Source: Saccopteryx bilineata (taxonomy: Eukaryota; Chordata; Mammalia; Chiroptera; Emballonuridae). From it: a stretch of DNA of 64,000 nt. The stretch spans positions 273,806,482 through 273,870,481 of the forward strand of contig NC_089490.1 of NCBI RefSeq assembly GCF_036850765.1. Reading direction: 5' to 3'. Position 1 is the stretch's first letter. Each line of letters opens with the position of its first letter. The notes below the pieces were generated by a model. That model did not search any database, was not told the origin of the DNA, and saw only the letters and a list, made by a program, of their open reading frames with translations. Shown here piece by piece: positions 47,771-60,037 of this stretch. A program made the position numbers and the translations under genes.

Positions 47771-48182
47771 GCTCCGCTTGTCTTTCTTTGTTTGGGTTTG
47801 GCGCGAGTGTTAGCTTGTATTGCCCGGGTTGCCACAGGATCAGATTTTCCTCGGCTTGGATCTGTGTGCCACAGCCTGGTTCGGCCGTTTGTGCCGCGGT
47901 GGCCTGGATCTATTCACCCCCTTTGCCCGCCTCAGTTTCTATATTCACAGTTACCAGAGAAAGCCGCCCTGTTTAGGTTAGTGAGGAAGGCGGAGCATTT
48001 CTTACTCCCTTTTTCCTTCGGGGTTTGGTTATATATTTAGCCAATTTTTCACTCAATCATACCTTTGGGTGTATTGCGAAGCATCTGGAAGCTCCAAGTA
48101 TAGGTTTTTCTGTTTCTGGTTGAAGATCTTGTTGAGTTTTGGGGGAGATTTATCGGTATCGCTTCCTACCCCGCCATTACTC

Positions 48183-48190
48183 TGACGTCA
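48183..48190 (-). promoter_or_regulatory. CRE-like palindrome at the L1 5' end
   Basis: TGACGTCA, eight bases inside the 5' boundary of the element and followed on the minus strand by AGTAATGGCGG. It corresponds in position to the same palindrome at 2458-2465. Confidence 0.6.
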
Positions 48191-48197
48191 TCCCCCA

Positions 48198-48720
48198 AAA
48201 ACTTAGCCTCTTAAAATAACAAATGGGCCTTATCTTTTATCTAATATAACAGGGTCAAAGAATCAGGATGTGACTAACTGGGTCTTCTCTCTTTCAGAGA
48301 TTTCCACAAGGCAGCAATTAAGTTGTTGGCTCAAGCTGAGGCCTCATCTAAAGACTCAATTTTTGGAAGAATCTGTTTCCAAAATAGAATGATTGCTGGA
48401 AGAATTCAGTTTCTTGCTGGCTATTGGATTGAGTGCCTCAGCTTCTAGATGGCTATTGTTTGAAGGCCACACTTAATTTTTTGTCACCTTGGCTTCTCTA
48501 GAATTGTGGCTGGCTTTATCAAATTAGGCAAGCCAAGAAGCGATAGAACCATTCTATTAGCAAAAAGATAGTGAGAGTGTTTTGTTCAACAGAGATATAG
48601 CATCTCCTCACACTACCAACTTCTGCTGGTTAATCAAGTTACATATGGGGAGTGTGTTATACAAGACCATGATGTATACCATATCAGAGGCCACCTATGA
48701 CAAATATTACTTATTCTGCT
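48198..48720 (-). mobile_element. MLT1J-like LTR, right part, split by L1
   Basis: Starts with the duplicated target 'aaaacttagcctctt', then 'tcaaagaatcaggatgtgac', 'aactgggtcttctctctttcag', 'cacaaggcagcaattaag' and 'gttggctcaagctgaggcctc', in the order of an inverted MLT1J LTR. It extends to about 48,700. It is older than the L1 inside it. Confidence 0.6.
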
Positions 48721-48990
48721 GTTCTGGTTTAGTATTTTTCTTATTTATTGAACTTACATGTGCTTACCTATGACTTGTTAAATAATAAATAGATCATGTA
48801 CTTAAATTTCATTATAATGCCAACACACACTCCACAGATCCTTTCTTGTTTCTGCCAACATATTTGCTACTTCTGTGACTTTTTAGCCAGTTGCTGAGAC
48901 AGAAACACAAACATCATCCTTGACTACTCTGTCTTTCTCATCTTCCTTATAATCAGCAACCTAAAAATTCTAATTCAAAAAGATGTCTGG

Positions 48991-49165
48991 GTCCTGGTCC
49001 AGTAGCTCAGTTGGTTAGAATGTCATCCAATACACCAATGCTGTGGGTTCAATCCCTGGTCAAGGCACATAACAGAATCAACCATTGAATGCATAAATAA
49101 GTGGAACAACAAATCACTGTTTCTCTCTCTCTTTCTAAAAGTTAATAAAAATATTTTTAATTAAA
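48991..49165 (+). mobile_element. Ves-like tRNA-derived SINE, diverged
   Basis: Head 'cctggtccagtagctcagttgg' and 'gggttcaatccctggtcaagg', then a short body with 'tggaacaacaaatcactg' and a TC-rich end. This is the same architecture as the copy at 17,105, without the Rhin-1 or type B body. Confidence 0.7.
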
Positions 49166-49251
49166 TTAAATTGATAAATAAAAATTTAAAAATATATCTT
49201 TGATCACTCTTTCCCACCCAGTACACCCATCAGCACACCTTTAGCTTAGAG

Positions 49252-49573
49252 CAGGGTTCGGGGACCTTTTTGGCTGAGAAAGCCATGAACACCACATATT
49301 TTAAAATGTAATTTCATGAGAGCCATACAACGACCCATGTACATTATATATTATACAATAAAAATTTGGTGTTGTTCCAGAGGACAGCTGTGATTGGCTC
49401 CAGCCACCCACAACCATGAACATGAGCAGTAAGAAATGAATGGATTATAATACATGAGAATGTTTTATATTTTTAACGTTATTATTATTTTTTATTAAAG
49501 ATTTGTCTGCGAGCCAGATGCAGCCATCAAAAGAGCCACATCTGGCTCATGAGCCATAGGTTCCCAACTCCTG
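49252..49573 (+). mobile_element. Non-autonomous hAT DNA transposon (322 bp)
   Basis: A perfect 8-bp TSD (GCTTAGAG, 49244-49251 and 49574-49581) flanks terminal inverted repeats CAGGGTTCGGGGACC and, on the other strand, CAGGAGTTGGGAACC. Subterminal 'gagagccat' and 'gagccacatctggctcatgagccat' motifs repeat in both orientations. No transposase fragment is present. The 8-bp TSD and CAGGG ends are hAT hallmarks. Bats are known for unusually recent DNA transposon activity. The exact family is not assigned. Confidence 0.88.
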
Positions 49574-49599
49574 GCTTAGAGTATATATATTTTCACCAA

Positions 49600-50165
49600 G
49601 TTTGTACAGATGTCACCTTATTGTGTCACTAGTTTCCCTGACTATGTTGTTTCACCCTCAATGTCACCTGAGAAAGGGAACGACACTATGTTTTGTTCTA
49701 ATACTTTGATAATACTTCCTATTATCTTGAAGGTGAGGGCCAAATGTCTTGCACATGCTAACAAGATCTCCATGGACCTTGTTCCACCTGCTTTCTGGGC
49801 TCATCTTCCTTTAACCCTCACCATCAGCTAAGAGGAAATATTTGCACTTTTTTTAAAGTCTGCTGTGATATTATATGTTGCACATACATTTTTTACTGCC
49901 TGGAACACTTGTTTCTTCCTGTCTTTAAGCATGTCCAGTGTTATCGCCAGGGCTCTTTCTCTGGAATACTAAAATAGACACTCTTTCCCCTGGTAACCTT
50001 TACCAGGGCACTAAGAGAACTGTCTCATACAAAACAATGTAAAACTGGTTGCTGTTTTTTGCTTGCCATACTATGAAGTTCTTTTGGACAGGTTCCATGT
50101 TTGATTGATTTATCATTCCAAACACTGAGCACTATGTCTTATACATCAAATAATATTAAAACATA
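49600..50165 (+). mobile_element. L2 LINE 3' region, ancient
   Basis: 'ctgcctggaacacttg', 'aagcatgtccagtgtt' and, further on, 'ggacaggttccatgtttg' and 'aacactgagcactatgtctt' follow the order of the L2 ORF end and 3' UTR. It is diverged, and the intervals between blocks are partly unmatched. Confidence 0.55.
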
Positions 50166-51782
50166 AACATAAATAAGATTTAAATATATAAATAGCCTCA
50201 CACATGTCTGACCCACTTCATGCTCTCTGAAATGTCAAAGTCTTCTATTACCTGTTTGGAGTTTGTCAGATAAATTCCATTTACTGAAACTGACATGTTT
50301 TGATATAAAACAATACTCAGAAATAAGAAAAAAACTTAAAAATTAATTATGGATGCAAATGTCCAATTTAATTATATATTCTCTCCTAGACAATCATATG
50401 CTTTAATATTTACTTCATTTTAAAAGCAAATTAAGTGTGCCTCTCCCTTTTTAGAGGAATAAACCACCATGGAAAAAAATAAAAACAACAATAAAAATGT
50501 TGGTTAAGCACCAATGTTGAAATTTTAGGTCATGTCCAATAAGTTATTCCAATAAAACATTCTTGGAATTTCCACTATTTAGAAACTGGTTTTGATAAAA
50601 ATAATTGTTGGCAAAAGTTTCAGATGGAAAGCCTTTTAAAAGGCTGACTCTTGCAGAAACTTTAAGAGATAGAAATTATCATTTTATTTTATTTTATTTA
50701 GGAATTACGTAAACAGTGAATTTGAACATTCTATTATTTCAGAAGGATTTAATCAAAGTAGTTTTAGAAGATTTTTTAGTTGGGAACTAAAGTATCTTAC
50801 CAGCAATGCTTAATGCCCATTTTTAAAGCCTGAACTGAAAGTAGAGACACAGAAATATAATACCATGAACATTTCGTTCAGCTGAGTTGTTAAGCCCATA
50901 TGTTAAAGAATATTCTCTGTTCTATCCTGGGAGTTTATCAAAGCTTCTTTATTGCTTCTAACAGATGAACTCAGTCATGTAGTTATATATAAATAGATGA
51001 TATCTATCTGAAGATTTGAAATTCCAGATAAGGTCCATATTTTATTTTTTCTTCAAACATATTAAATAATACGGTTTCTTTTCTGTGTAGTCAAGATATG
51101 CTTTTTAAAGTTTTTTATTTGAATTGATAAAATTACACATTTTGGTATATGTATCTTTATCAGAACTTGATTTGAAAAGTGTATCTAAGTTACTTAAAAT
51201 CTGTATGGTTTTCAACAGTAACAAAAAATTAGCATCCAAAATTTTAATATATGCCCTGTTCCATAACGTACGATGGGCCATTTACTAGAGATCATGATGG
51301 CGGGCGCAAACACCGCTTCCATTGAAGGGAGAAGTGAGTGTCACTGTGAGATGCCACACAAGAAAGCTTGCATCACTCACATAAGCCAGCACTGGGCTCT
51401 CTTTGTGGATTTTCTTAATCAGTTCATCTCCATTCAGTAATATAAAAGGACTTTAAAGTAGCTTTGCATGGACTGCAAAACCAGGCAAGAAAAGATTATA
51501 GCAAATCTTGTCAGCACTTCTATTATAATTTCAGTTGGTCTATTAAAAAAAAAAGAATGGAGGGAGGTGACGGGAGAACTATAAGTGGCACTTAGGCAGG
51601 CTTTCAAATTTAGCAGGATATAAGTTTTTGTTTTAACCACAAATGCAATTAGAATAAACCAACCAATAAGTTTCTCTTAACCTTTGAAAATTATCAGCAC
51701 ACAAATGCCAACCTATTTCTCAGAGCCCACTTGATGCAGTGAGTTGGGAAGAATTCATTTTAATAAAATCTAATTGTGAATG
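50166..51782. other. AT-rich single-copy sequence
   Basis: No gene is recognised. A short CpG-containing block at about 51,265-51,345 ('cataacgtacgatgggcc', 'gatggcgggcgcaaacaccg') stands out in AT-rich DNA but shows no known motif set. Confidence 0.45.
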
Positions 51783-53650
51783 GAGTCAGGTCACCAGAAT
51801 GGTAGAATAAGGAGCTCAGTAAATTTTTTGCCCAAAATCAATGATAATATTGGGAGGGGGGGAAACATGTAATAAAAACCCCATAATTTCAGGTCTGTAT
51901 AGATATTGACCAAAGGTATAGATAATTGATAAGCATTTATTCAATAACAACGATCCAGACCCAGCCACGGTTAAGAACAGTGGAACTCTGTGGTGTTTGG
52001 TGTAGGAATGGTTTTGTTCTACTCTCAATCTTTTGCCACAGGGTTTTTCAAGAGCTTTGCAAGTTGTGAGCTCAACAGCTTTATGGCTGGAGGTAACTGA
52101 TTTGATCTGAGATGGAGCACAGAAATCCCAATGTCCACAGTAGTCATTGGAAACATCTTAATGGCAAACAAATGGAGAAAAGTATGTTGTATATAATCTA
52201 TGGTTTTGATCCTAAATGGGGTAAAGAACAGACCAGCAAATTAGTCAGCAACTTAGTGGGAAGATGTAGGTAATGAGACAGCCAAAGGGAGCCTTTATAA
52301 GGTTATACGCTTTATTCCCACACAACTCTGCTTGTCAGGAAGGGTACAAGGGAAAGTGAAAGTCATCACAGACCTTGCAAAAACCTGATTTGAATGTGCT
52401 CCTCAAAGCACACAAAGAGTCATCAGCGAATTGAATAAACCTTTTGAGATCAAGGTGTTCGAACAAACTCTCTGATAAATCATTGACTGAACATCAACCT
52501 ATGTTAACATAACATATAACATGACCCCAAATCTCTATTTAAAACAATTAAAATTAAAAATAAGAATTGAACAAAAAACATCTTAGCAGAGGTATCAGTA
52601 GTTATATACTGCTGGAGAGACAGATTTTGCATAATATATCCAGGAAAGTTATTAATAAAATTTGAAAATCAGTAACAACAGTAATTTCCAAGGTAGATGA
52701 AGATAGACCACAGGGTGAATGAAATAAGAGCCCAGAATTATGACACCATTACCTGAAATATTTAATTTTCCAAAAAGAAAAACTGTATGAGACATACAAA
52801 GAAACAAGAAACATGTACATTAATAGAGACTTTCTCCAGGAGGTTTCAGATGTTGGAATTAGAAAAAGACTTTAAAATAGATTATAAATGTTTTATTAAA
52901 CTATTTAAAGAGGCATACTGAAATAATTAAAGAAAATTTAGTATTCATGATAAGATGACTCATAAAATAGAAAATGTTAATAATTATATACATATTATAG
53001 AGTTAAATTACAATAAACTTAAGGTGTTAGAAAAAAATAAAATTCATGACATATTAATAGAAATTATCTCATTTAAAGAACAGGAAAATAAAGCATAAAG
53101 AAAAATGAGGAGTCCCAGAGATCTGAGTGGCACTAATAAACTGTATCAAGATATACATCATGGGAATCCTAAAAAGAGAGAAGAAAAAGAAAGGGACAAA
53201 AAAGAACATGCAAAGTATCAATAATAAAAGCAGAAGAAGAAGCTCAAAACACTCCAAACAGAGATACCCACCTAGAGATGCCAGAGTGGAGCTATTTAAA
53301 ACTGAAGGCAAACAGAAAATATTGTATTCAGCATAAAGGATAAAGAAACACAAAAAGAAAGCTCATGAACAAGAGAATAATGCAGTAATGAACGGTTCAT
53401 TTCCCATTAGAAACAAAGGAGAAAGAAGGCAATGGCAAGAGATATTCAAAGTACTAAAAGGGGGGGATATATATGTATACATGGTATCTGTTATATATAT
53501 TTTTTCATAAAATTCTATATTCACAAGACTCTCCTCCAAAAATAAAGATGAGAATTTTATTCAGACCTGTAAAGAGTTTACAAGGAAGAAAAGTTAAACA
53601 AATGGATATCAAAAGGGACTAAATTTGCAGGCAAATCTCCACTGTGCAGT
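51783..53650 (+). mobile_element. Ancient HAL1-like (ORF1-only) LINE, heavily decayed
   Basis: The start 'agaatggtagaataaggagctcag' resembles the conserved 5' end of L1/HAL1. Much further on, phrases such as the lysine-rich KREKKKKGTKKN (53,170), RDARVELFKTEGKQ (53,270) and RRQWQEIFKVLK (53,420, next to the 'gggggg' run) resemble HAL1/L1 ORF1 C-terminal sequence. No long frame remains. The interval is approximate and the family call tentative. Confidence 0.5.
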
Positions 53651-54945
53651 CTGGAAAGATAGGCAAATCTAGAATGTCCTAGCTGGGATCTGCAAACCTA
53701 GAGCACAACCTGCTATTAAATCAATGGTAGGAAAACAAATGATAATTGTGATGGATTGCAAAGGATGAGACTAGACTATCAAGAGAGTGAAAAAGTCCTG
53801 AAGTCCTGTCTTAGGAGGACTCCCACACTGTCATAAGTTTTAACCAATAGAATGCCACAGGGTTCTCATGGTGGCATCTCATCCAAAAAGATTCTTATGG
53901 TCCTGACAATGATAATAAGGTGGAGGTAATAATTTTGAAATACACATTGATTATTCTCAATGACAAAGACTTACTTTTCAGGGAAAAAGATTTTATCAGG
54001 AGTCTATTTCATCAAGGGAAAGTGAATTTCTATCACTCCATTATCCAGCTTTCCTTTTCCATCAAAGTAGGAAAATCATAGTCAATTGAGGCCAGAGTTA
54101 AAATATATATATATTGAGATTATTTCAGCCAGGAAACAAAGTAAGAGTTGAAGAAAAATAAGCTTTGCCAACAGAGAATCCCTTGTGAAGGTCACTGCCC
54201 AGAGACACAAGCCTATTAAATGACAGATTTAATCATAAGAGTATAAAACCCTTCCCCTATCCTACATTTTTTCATCAGATCAAAAGAGATCCAATATAGA
54301 GCATCACAGGCATAGAAAAAAAACACCTGCCAAATTCAAAGTCTCTAAAAAAAACTAATTACAAAAAAGTGAGTTTAAGAAAGGAGACAAAAGTTGACAC
54401 TTGAGAAGAAATTACTGTGACTGTCACCTACAGTCATAGCAAACATTTAAAATAGCCCAATTCATAACATGATTAAAATAAATCTTTACACTAAATGTAT
54501 ATGTACTCAGTTTATGTTACCTGATATAGTATGTCTGACATTCATAAAAAAAAATTACAAGGCATATATAAAGTCATTGGAAAAAAAGTCTTAAGAAATA
54601 AAGCAGTCATAAAAACCAGACCCAGGTGTGCCACATGTAAATAAGATATACTCAAGTATAGTTGCTATAATATTTATCTTGCTTGGGTGTTGTGAGCTTT
54701 CTAAATCTGTGACATAGTTTCTGTCATTAACATTAGAAAGTTAAATCATTATTACTTCAAATATTTCAAATATACCACACATTTTCAAATTGCTGTATGA
54801 TTCTTTAATGTTATATGTGTTTGTTAGAGTATTTGTGGCTTTTTTTTTGCACTTCTTTGCATATCAGTTTAAGAAATATTTATATATATATTGACATGTC
54901 TTCAGGTCTGCTATTTATTTTCTCAGTTATATCCAGTTTAAGAAT
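53651..54945. other. AT-rich single-copy sequence
   Basis: Nothing recognised. Confidence 0.45.
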
Positions 54946-54960
54946 TCACACAGAAGTTTT

Positions 54961-55297
54961 TGTTTTGTTTTGTTTTGTTTTACAGAGACAGAGAGAGGGA
55001 TAGACAGGGCCAGACAGACAGAAACGGAGAGATGAGAAGCATCAATCATTAGTTTTTCATTGCACATTGCAACACCTTAGTTGTTCATTGATTGCTTTCT
55101 CATATGTGCCTTGACCGTGGGCCTTCAGCAGACCGAGTAACCCCCTGCTGGAGCCAGCGACTCTGGGCTCAAGCTGGTGGAATTTTTGCTCAAACCAGAT
55201 GAGCCCGCGCTCAAGCTGGTGACCTCGGGGTCTCGAACTTGAGTCCTCTGCATCCCAGTCCGACGCTCTATCCACTGCGCCACTGCCTGGTCAGGCC
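54961..55297 (-). mobile_element. Type B tRNA-derived SINE
   Basis: Imperfect TSD CACAGAAGTTTT (54949-54960) / AACAGAGGTTTT (55299-55310). Read on the minus strand: head 'ggcctgaccaggcagtggcg', B-box-like 'caagttcgagacccc', body with 'ctcatctggtttgagcaaa' and 'aaggggttactcggtctgc', then a (CAAAA)n tail ('tgttttgttttgttttg' on the plus strand). Confidence 0.88.
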
Positions 55298-55310
55298 AAA
55301 CAGAGGTTTT

Positions 55311-56238
55311 AAAATAACTTTGGTTAATATCTTAAGGACTTTATTTGAAAAGGTAGCTAATATGCAAGAACAAATTGGCAGTATAAATGTAAATGAAATG
55401 ATCTAACCATGATCAAAAAGAAATGCTAAGAATCAAAAGCACTGAAGAGTAACTCATGATAAAATTGTAGTATTTGGATAAATGTATATGTATCACTAAA
55501 AGTTGATATTCACCCTAAAAAAGCACTATAACAGGAGTGAAGAATGCCTTTGATGAATTAATCATTAAATAATGAGGTAATGGCTTACAAATGATACTAT
55601 CCCTTGTCACCTCCTACAAAATTTGGCAGCAAAAAGTAAATCATAGTAAATGAATTTTTAAAAATCTAATCACAATATTGTGGGATCTCAGCATGAGACG
55701 TGGCAAAGCAATTTAAGTACATGACAAAGGTATGAAACACATTCACTGAAAGGAATAAGCAGAATGTTGACTTAAGAAACTAGAACTGAGAGAAGTCTAT
55801 AAAATTAGAAACAATATCAACTGTTTACCAACCCTTTAGTTGATAAGGTATGTTCTTCCCTCATAGGGCAATGGGTTAACAATGTGGATAGCAATAGATG
55901 AGTATACTGATAATGAAGAAATAAACAATAGATGGCAGATGGAAGCAGCCAGGTTTCTCACTATTGGAGCAAGAGGTTATGACAAGAAAGAGGAGGAAAC
56001 TAGAATGATCCATGAGCTATATGATTAAAGTTGGATAACCGTATAAACTCATCTCTAGCTTAACATAGATATCGATACTTTTATATAGAAACATTTTAGG
56101 TATATGACCCTACATTGGTTAGTATGCATACATACATTTTCTTGATGTATCAGTGATAAGAAACACATTCCTTGTATTCTAATACTATTCTCCAATGAAA
56201 AGAAGACTCCTTAGAGAAATGACTGATTTGAGGCTGGC

Positions 56239-56272
<34 letters not shown>

Positions 56273-56497
56273 GACAGATAGATGGTAGATAGATTCATAA
56301 AGTATAGTACAAAGCATCTTTTAGGGTCAGAAAGTAAGGAATTGCTTTAAAAGAAAAGCAGTGATGGAAATATGTTAAAAGAACATATGAGCCCAACTGA
56401 AAGAGTTCCCATTGGCCAAAGCTGAAACAAAATAATGAAGGTGACTCTATTATAATTCACAATATAAAATAAACATTCATGATGTGTGTCTTCACTA
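55311..56497. other. AT-rich single-copy sequence with a GATA microsatellite
   Basis: No gene is recognised. The only feature is the (GATA)n tract at 56,239-56,294. Confidence 0.5.
56239..56294 (+). repeat. (GATA)n microsatellite
   Basis: Eight consecutive GATA units, then interrupted copies (GACAGATAGATGGTAGATAGAT). Probably length-polymorphic. Confidence 0.92.
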
Positions 56498-56845
56498 GAG
56501 CAACTATAACAGAATACTATACACTAGGTAGATTGAAAAATAGTCATTTATTTTTATACAGTTCTTGTGGCTGAAAGTCCAAGATCAGTGTGCTAGCATT
56601 GTTGAGATCTGGTGAAAGCCTTCTTCCAGGTTGTGAACAGCCAACTTATTGTGTCAAGAACAGAGAAGAGAAGTGAACTTTCTCTTCACTCTTATAAGAA
56701 CACTAATTCCATGATGAGGGCTTTACCCTCATGACTCCATATAATCACCTCCCAAAGGCTTCACTTTCTGATACCATCAAATTGGAAAGTAAAATTTCTA
56801 CATATGACTTCTGGGGTGATAGAAGCATTCAGCCTATAATTAGTT
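56498..56845 (-). mobile_element. MaLR-type LTR (MST/MLT1 class), reverse orientation
   Basis: The + strand shows 'ctataacagaatactatac', 'tggctgaaagtccaagatc', 'tctggtgaaagccttcttcc', 'cttataagaacactaattcc', 'gagggctttaccctcatgac' and 'aatcacctcccaaagg' in the order of an inverted MaLR LTR. Confidence 0.7.
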
Positions 56846-57889
56846 GATATCTATATAAATGAATGATTGAATAAATAAATATGTGTAAGAGAATAGATGA
56901 ATCTCCTGTGCAGGAAAATTTATATGGATACTCTGTCCCCAGTAAGGGAGACCATAACCTCTCAATCTTTAATGGTGGTTTATGTATAATACTCCTCTTT
57001 TCAAAGTGCACAGTGCACAGAGGAGAAAAAAAGTATTTTTACAATGGAAAAACCTCACAAACATAGCCTTAGCCAGGTGATTACAATTATAACAATAGAA
57101 ACAAGTTAAGTTGATAATAGATACCTCAGATTTGTTATGATAAAAATGGCCCTTGACCCCTGTGGTTTTCCTCCCAAACACAGGAGCCCAACCTAATCAT
57201 GAGCCAAACATTAGACAAATCCCAACTGAGGGACATTCCACAAAATATCAGACCAGTACTCCTCAAAAGTATCATCACAAACAAGGAAAATCTGAAACAC
57301 TTTTACAGCTCAGAAGAGCCTAAAGAGACATGATCCCCTGAGTGGGATCCTGGAATAGACAACATTTTTTTGCCTGTAGTGGAGGGCTAAATGTATGGCA
57401 AGGAGTCAGGAGAATGGAGTTTGGACGGGTGATTTGGGCAGTAGAAAATACAGATAACCCTGTGTTAAATTAATTAAGATCAATGGGCATTTTATTTTTT
57501 AAAAGTTCACATATCCATTGGTTACTATAAAACACTTTCTCACAACCTGTGCTCTCTTTTATCCTTATCACTTTTTATTAAACCCATATTTTTGGACAGC
57601 TCATCTTTGTTGATACAAAGTATGAATAATTCATATGTTGTCAAATCAAAAGAGTTTGTCTTTATGTGTTGACCTTTTACCTCTAGCTCTGGTTTGTTTT
57701 TTTCTGACTAAAGATAAAGAGGAAAAGTTTAAGTAATATAAAAGTGTATTTAAATGCCTTCTTTTCAGATCTTATTCATACACAACTTTGTTTTAAAACC
57801 AACACTGTGCCTTTCCTGACCTGCACTCTTAAATACCAGTAATTCCTTTCAAAAGGCAAGGGTAAATAATGCTGGCAGTGCCATTTAAT
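56846..57889. other. Single-copy or unidentified ancient repeat
   Basis: The segment from about 57,180 to 57,380 ('acattccacaaaatatcagaccag', 'tgggatcctggaatag') has the flavour of an ancient interspersed repeat, but I cannot name the family. The rest is AT-rich with nothing recognised. Confidence 0.35.
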
Positions 57890-57904
57890 TATTTATCATT
57901 TTCT

Positions 57905-58285
57905 TTTTTTTTTTTTTTTTTTTTGCATTTTTCTGAAGCTGGAAACAGGGAGAGACAGTCAGACAGACTCCCGCATGCGCCCGACCGGGATCCACCCGGC
58001 ACGCCCACCATGGGGCGATGCTCTGCCCATCCTGGGCATGGCCATGTTGCGACCAGAGCCACTCTAGCGCCTGAGGCAGAGGCCACAGAGCCATCCCCAG
58101 CGCCCGGGCCATCTCTGCTCCAACGGAGCCTTGGCTGCGGGAGGGGAAGAGAGAGACAGAGAGGAAGGCGTGGCGGAGGGGTGGAGAAGCAAATGGGCGC
58201 TTCTCCTGTGTGTCCTGGCCGGAATCGAACCCGGGTCCTCCGCATGCTAGGCCGACGCTCTACCGGTGAGCCAACCGGCCAGGGC
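57905..58285 (-). mobile_element. Rhin-1 SINE, full length, little diverged
   Basis: A perfect 15-bp TSD (TATTTATCATTTTCT, 57890-57904 and 58286-58300). The minus strand gives the complete tRNA head ('gccctggccggttggctcac', 'gggttcgattccgg'), body with a single 'catcgccccatggtgggcg' block and a poly(A) tail. Its variant 'acatggccatgcccaggatg' is close to that of the copy at 28,570. Confidence 0.93.
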
Positions 58286-58369
58286 TATTTATCATTTTCT
58301 AAGGATTAGAGCTGCATTTTCCATTTTCATCAAGTCAATTTCAGTGAAAGAGCACAATGCTCTTAAAAC

Positions 58370-58440
58370 AACACTTGCCAAGTCCTTACTGTGTGTCAGG
58401 CTCTGTGCTAAGCCCAGTGACAGAGGTGCAGAATAGTCAG
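58370..58440 (+). mobile_element. MIR SINE core fragment
   Basis: 'agtccttactgtgtgtcagg' and 'ctctgtgctaagccc' match the MIR core by eye. Confidence 0.65.
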
Positions 58441-60022
58441 ACTCTCTTGTAAAAGTCACTTTCACAGCTGTGTCTCAGTGGCTGTGGAATTAAGCAAAGC
58501 TACACCTGAAGTCCAAGGTAAGAAAGGATGGGTTAGAGATGCATGTGAGTCCAGGTGACAAACAGGACATACAACATGTTTGGAATTTGGACTTGATCTT
58601 ACTGATAGTAGAGAAAGCTGGAAGAATGCAAATGTGTGTGATCTCATCAAGGCTTTGTTTTCATTGTCGCATTACAGTGTAAGAGTGAAATTTTTTATTC
58701 CAGTTGGAGTAGGCAGCAGAGACAAGAAGTAGGGAAATCAGTTGAAAGGTCAATTTCATTGGCTGGGCAAATGACAAAGATTTGTGTTAGGACAGAACAA
58801 AGAGGATAGGAAAAAACGTGTTCAATATTTATGAGGTAACATCTGCAGTTCTAGGTTATAGGATGGAAGGTGGAAACTGAAGACAAGTGTATGGATCCAG
58901 ATTGCAGGATTGTGCGGGGTGGGTTGTGATGTCAACTGCCAGAAGAAAGACAAAGGAGAATCCACTGGAGGGGGAGGATCTTAGTTCATGATGAGCTTGA
59001 ATGACTGTGAGTTATTATTTCATGCCTCCCTGTAGTCATATTTAAACCAACTTGGCAATTTGCTCATATTAAAATTTGAAGAAAATATAAGATAGTATGG
59101 AAAGAAAATATATACTGTAGATTCAGAGAAAATGGAGGGTTGAGATTTAGAATTAGCTGTCAGAGTTACCAACAGTGGTGCCTATGGATGTTAAGCTGGG
59201 TGGTTCAGAGCTGATCTATGACACCCCGAAGTCCAAAACTCAAAGCTGTGCATCTAGTTTAAGGAATACAATTGCCACATTTTATTGAAATTTCAAAATA
59301 TACATATTCAGTACAATATTCAAAAATCATTACAGATATGCCTATATGTACACTATAGCTCTGCTTCTTCTTTTGAAAACAACTGGTAAAAAAAAAATGT
59401 ATATGGTAGCAAAGGTGATTACTCCTTAAATGAATTCTCATTTTAATCCCTTGCAGTTCTTCTACCAACTTTACACAATGAGCTTAAAAGAAATAAACAA
59501 ATATAATTTAAAAATAAATAATAAACTATTGATTACCCTTTGCCATGTTTTTGTCTCCTGGGATGCTATTTCCTTGCAATATTTTTGTTCCATTCAAAGA
59601 GTATCGATTCCCACAACTATCTCAATGACTATAACACGCAGCATTCAACGATGACAAAGCAAGGTTGTCCATGCATATGGTCACAGGTATAGGTTTGCTT
59701 AATGTTGAATTTATTGATTTTTACAAATCAAAGAAGCCTGGAGAGTTTATCAAGGCCATTTATTTAAAGTAATGTTGGTTTATCGATGCCAAATTTTCAG
59801 TCTGTTCTTATCATGTCTTGGATAGTGAAGTCAGTAATAATATCTTTTGTTTCTTCCCTTCTAAAAGGTCATAGAAAACCACAAATAGGCTAATACTACC
59901 TCTCCATGACCTTTCAGAATCCACTTGAACCACCTCATATGCTACTTACATGAACTTCAGAAGTCTTGAAAAAGGACATGCAATCATTTCCAACAGATCT
60001 CAAAGTGATCAGTTTATTGTAT
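58441..60022. other. Single-copy sequence
   Basis: Nothing recognised. The open frames here are short and featureless. Confidence 0.45.
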
Positions 60023-60037
60023 GAAATATTAAAATAG

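Larger units (their letters stand above)
40355..48197 (-). mobile_element. Full-length L1 retrotransposon (7.8 kb)
   Basis: A perfect 15-bp TSD (AAAACTTAGCCTCTT, 40340-40354 and 48198-48212) flanks the element. In minus-strand order: CRE-bearing 5' end (48,190), 2.4-kb 5' UTR with about 242-bp monomers and a purine-rich lower half, ORF1 (45777 to 44782), an unusually long spacer of about 326 bp, ORF2 (44455 to 40624), G-rich 3' UTR and poly(A). ORF2 closely resembles the intact copy at 3184-7011, so the two belong to related young subfamilies. One nonsense change in ORF1, plus one nonsense and one 4-bp slip in ORF2, inactivate it. The insertion interrupts an MLT1J-like LTR. Confidence 0.95.
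45778..48197 (-). promoter_or_regulatory. L1 5' UTR and internal promoter (2.4 kb)
   Basis: Between the TSD and the ORF1 ATG. The distal part (about 46,790-48,190) is GC- and CpG-rich and contains the monomer array; the proximal part (about 45,790-46,780) is A/G-rich on the coding strand's complement, with many GAGA, AAAG and (A)n runs. L1 transcription starts inside this region in all known mammals. The length is far greater than in human L1 (about 0.9 kb). Confidence 0.85.

Noticed and set aside
47288..48040. Overlapping open frames of 80-119 codons in the GC-rich region near 47.3-48.0 kb that might suggest a host exon or CpG-island promoter.
   Set aside because: The region lies within the 5' UTR of the full-length L1, bounded by its TSD at 48,198, and the frames fall in the 242-bp monomers.
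16401..58309. Recurring open frames of about 70-215 codons with the peptides RVRFPARAHRRSAHLLLHP or MALAGWLSGRASAWRAR in many places.
   Set aside because: Each lies inside a Rhin-1 SINE. Their repetition at every copy shows they are SINE sequence read in one frame.
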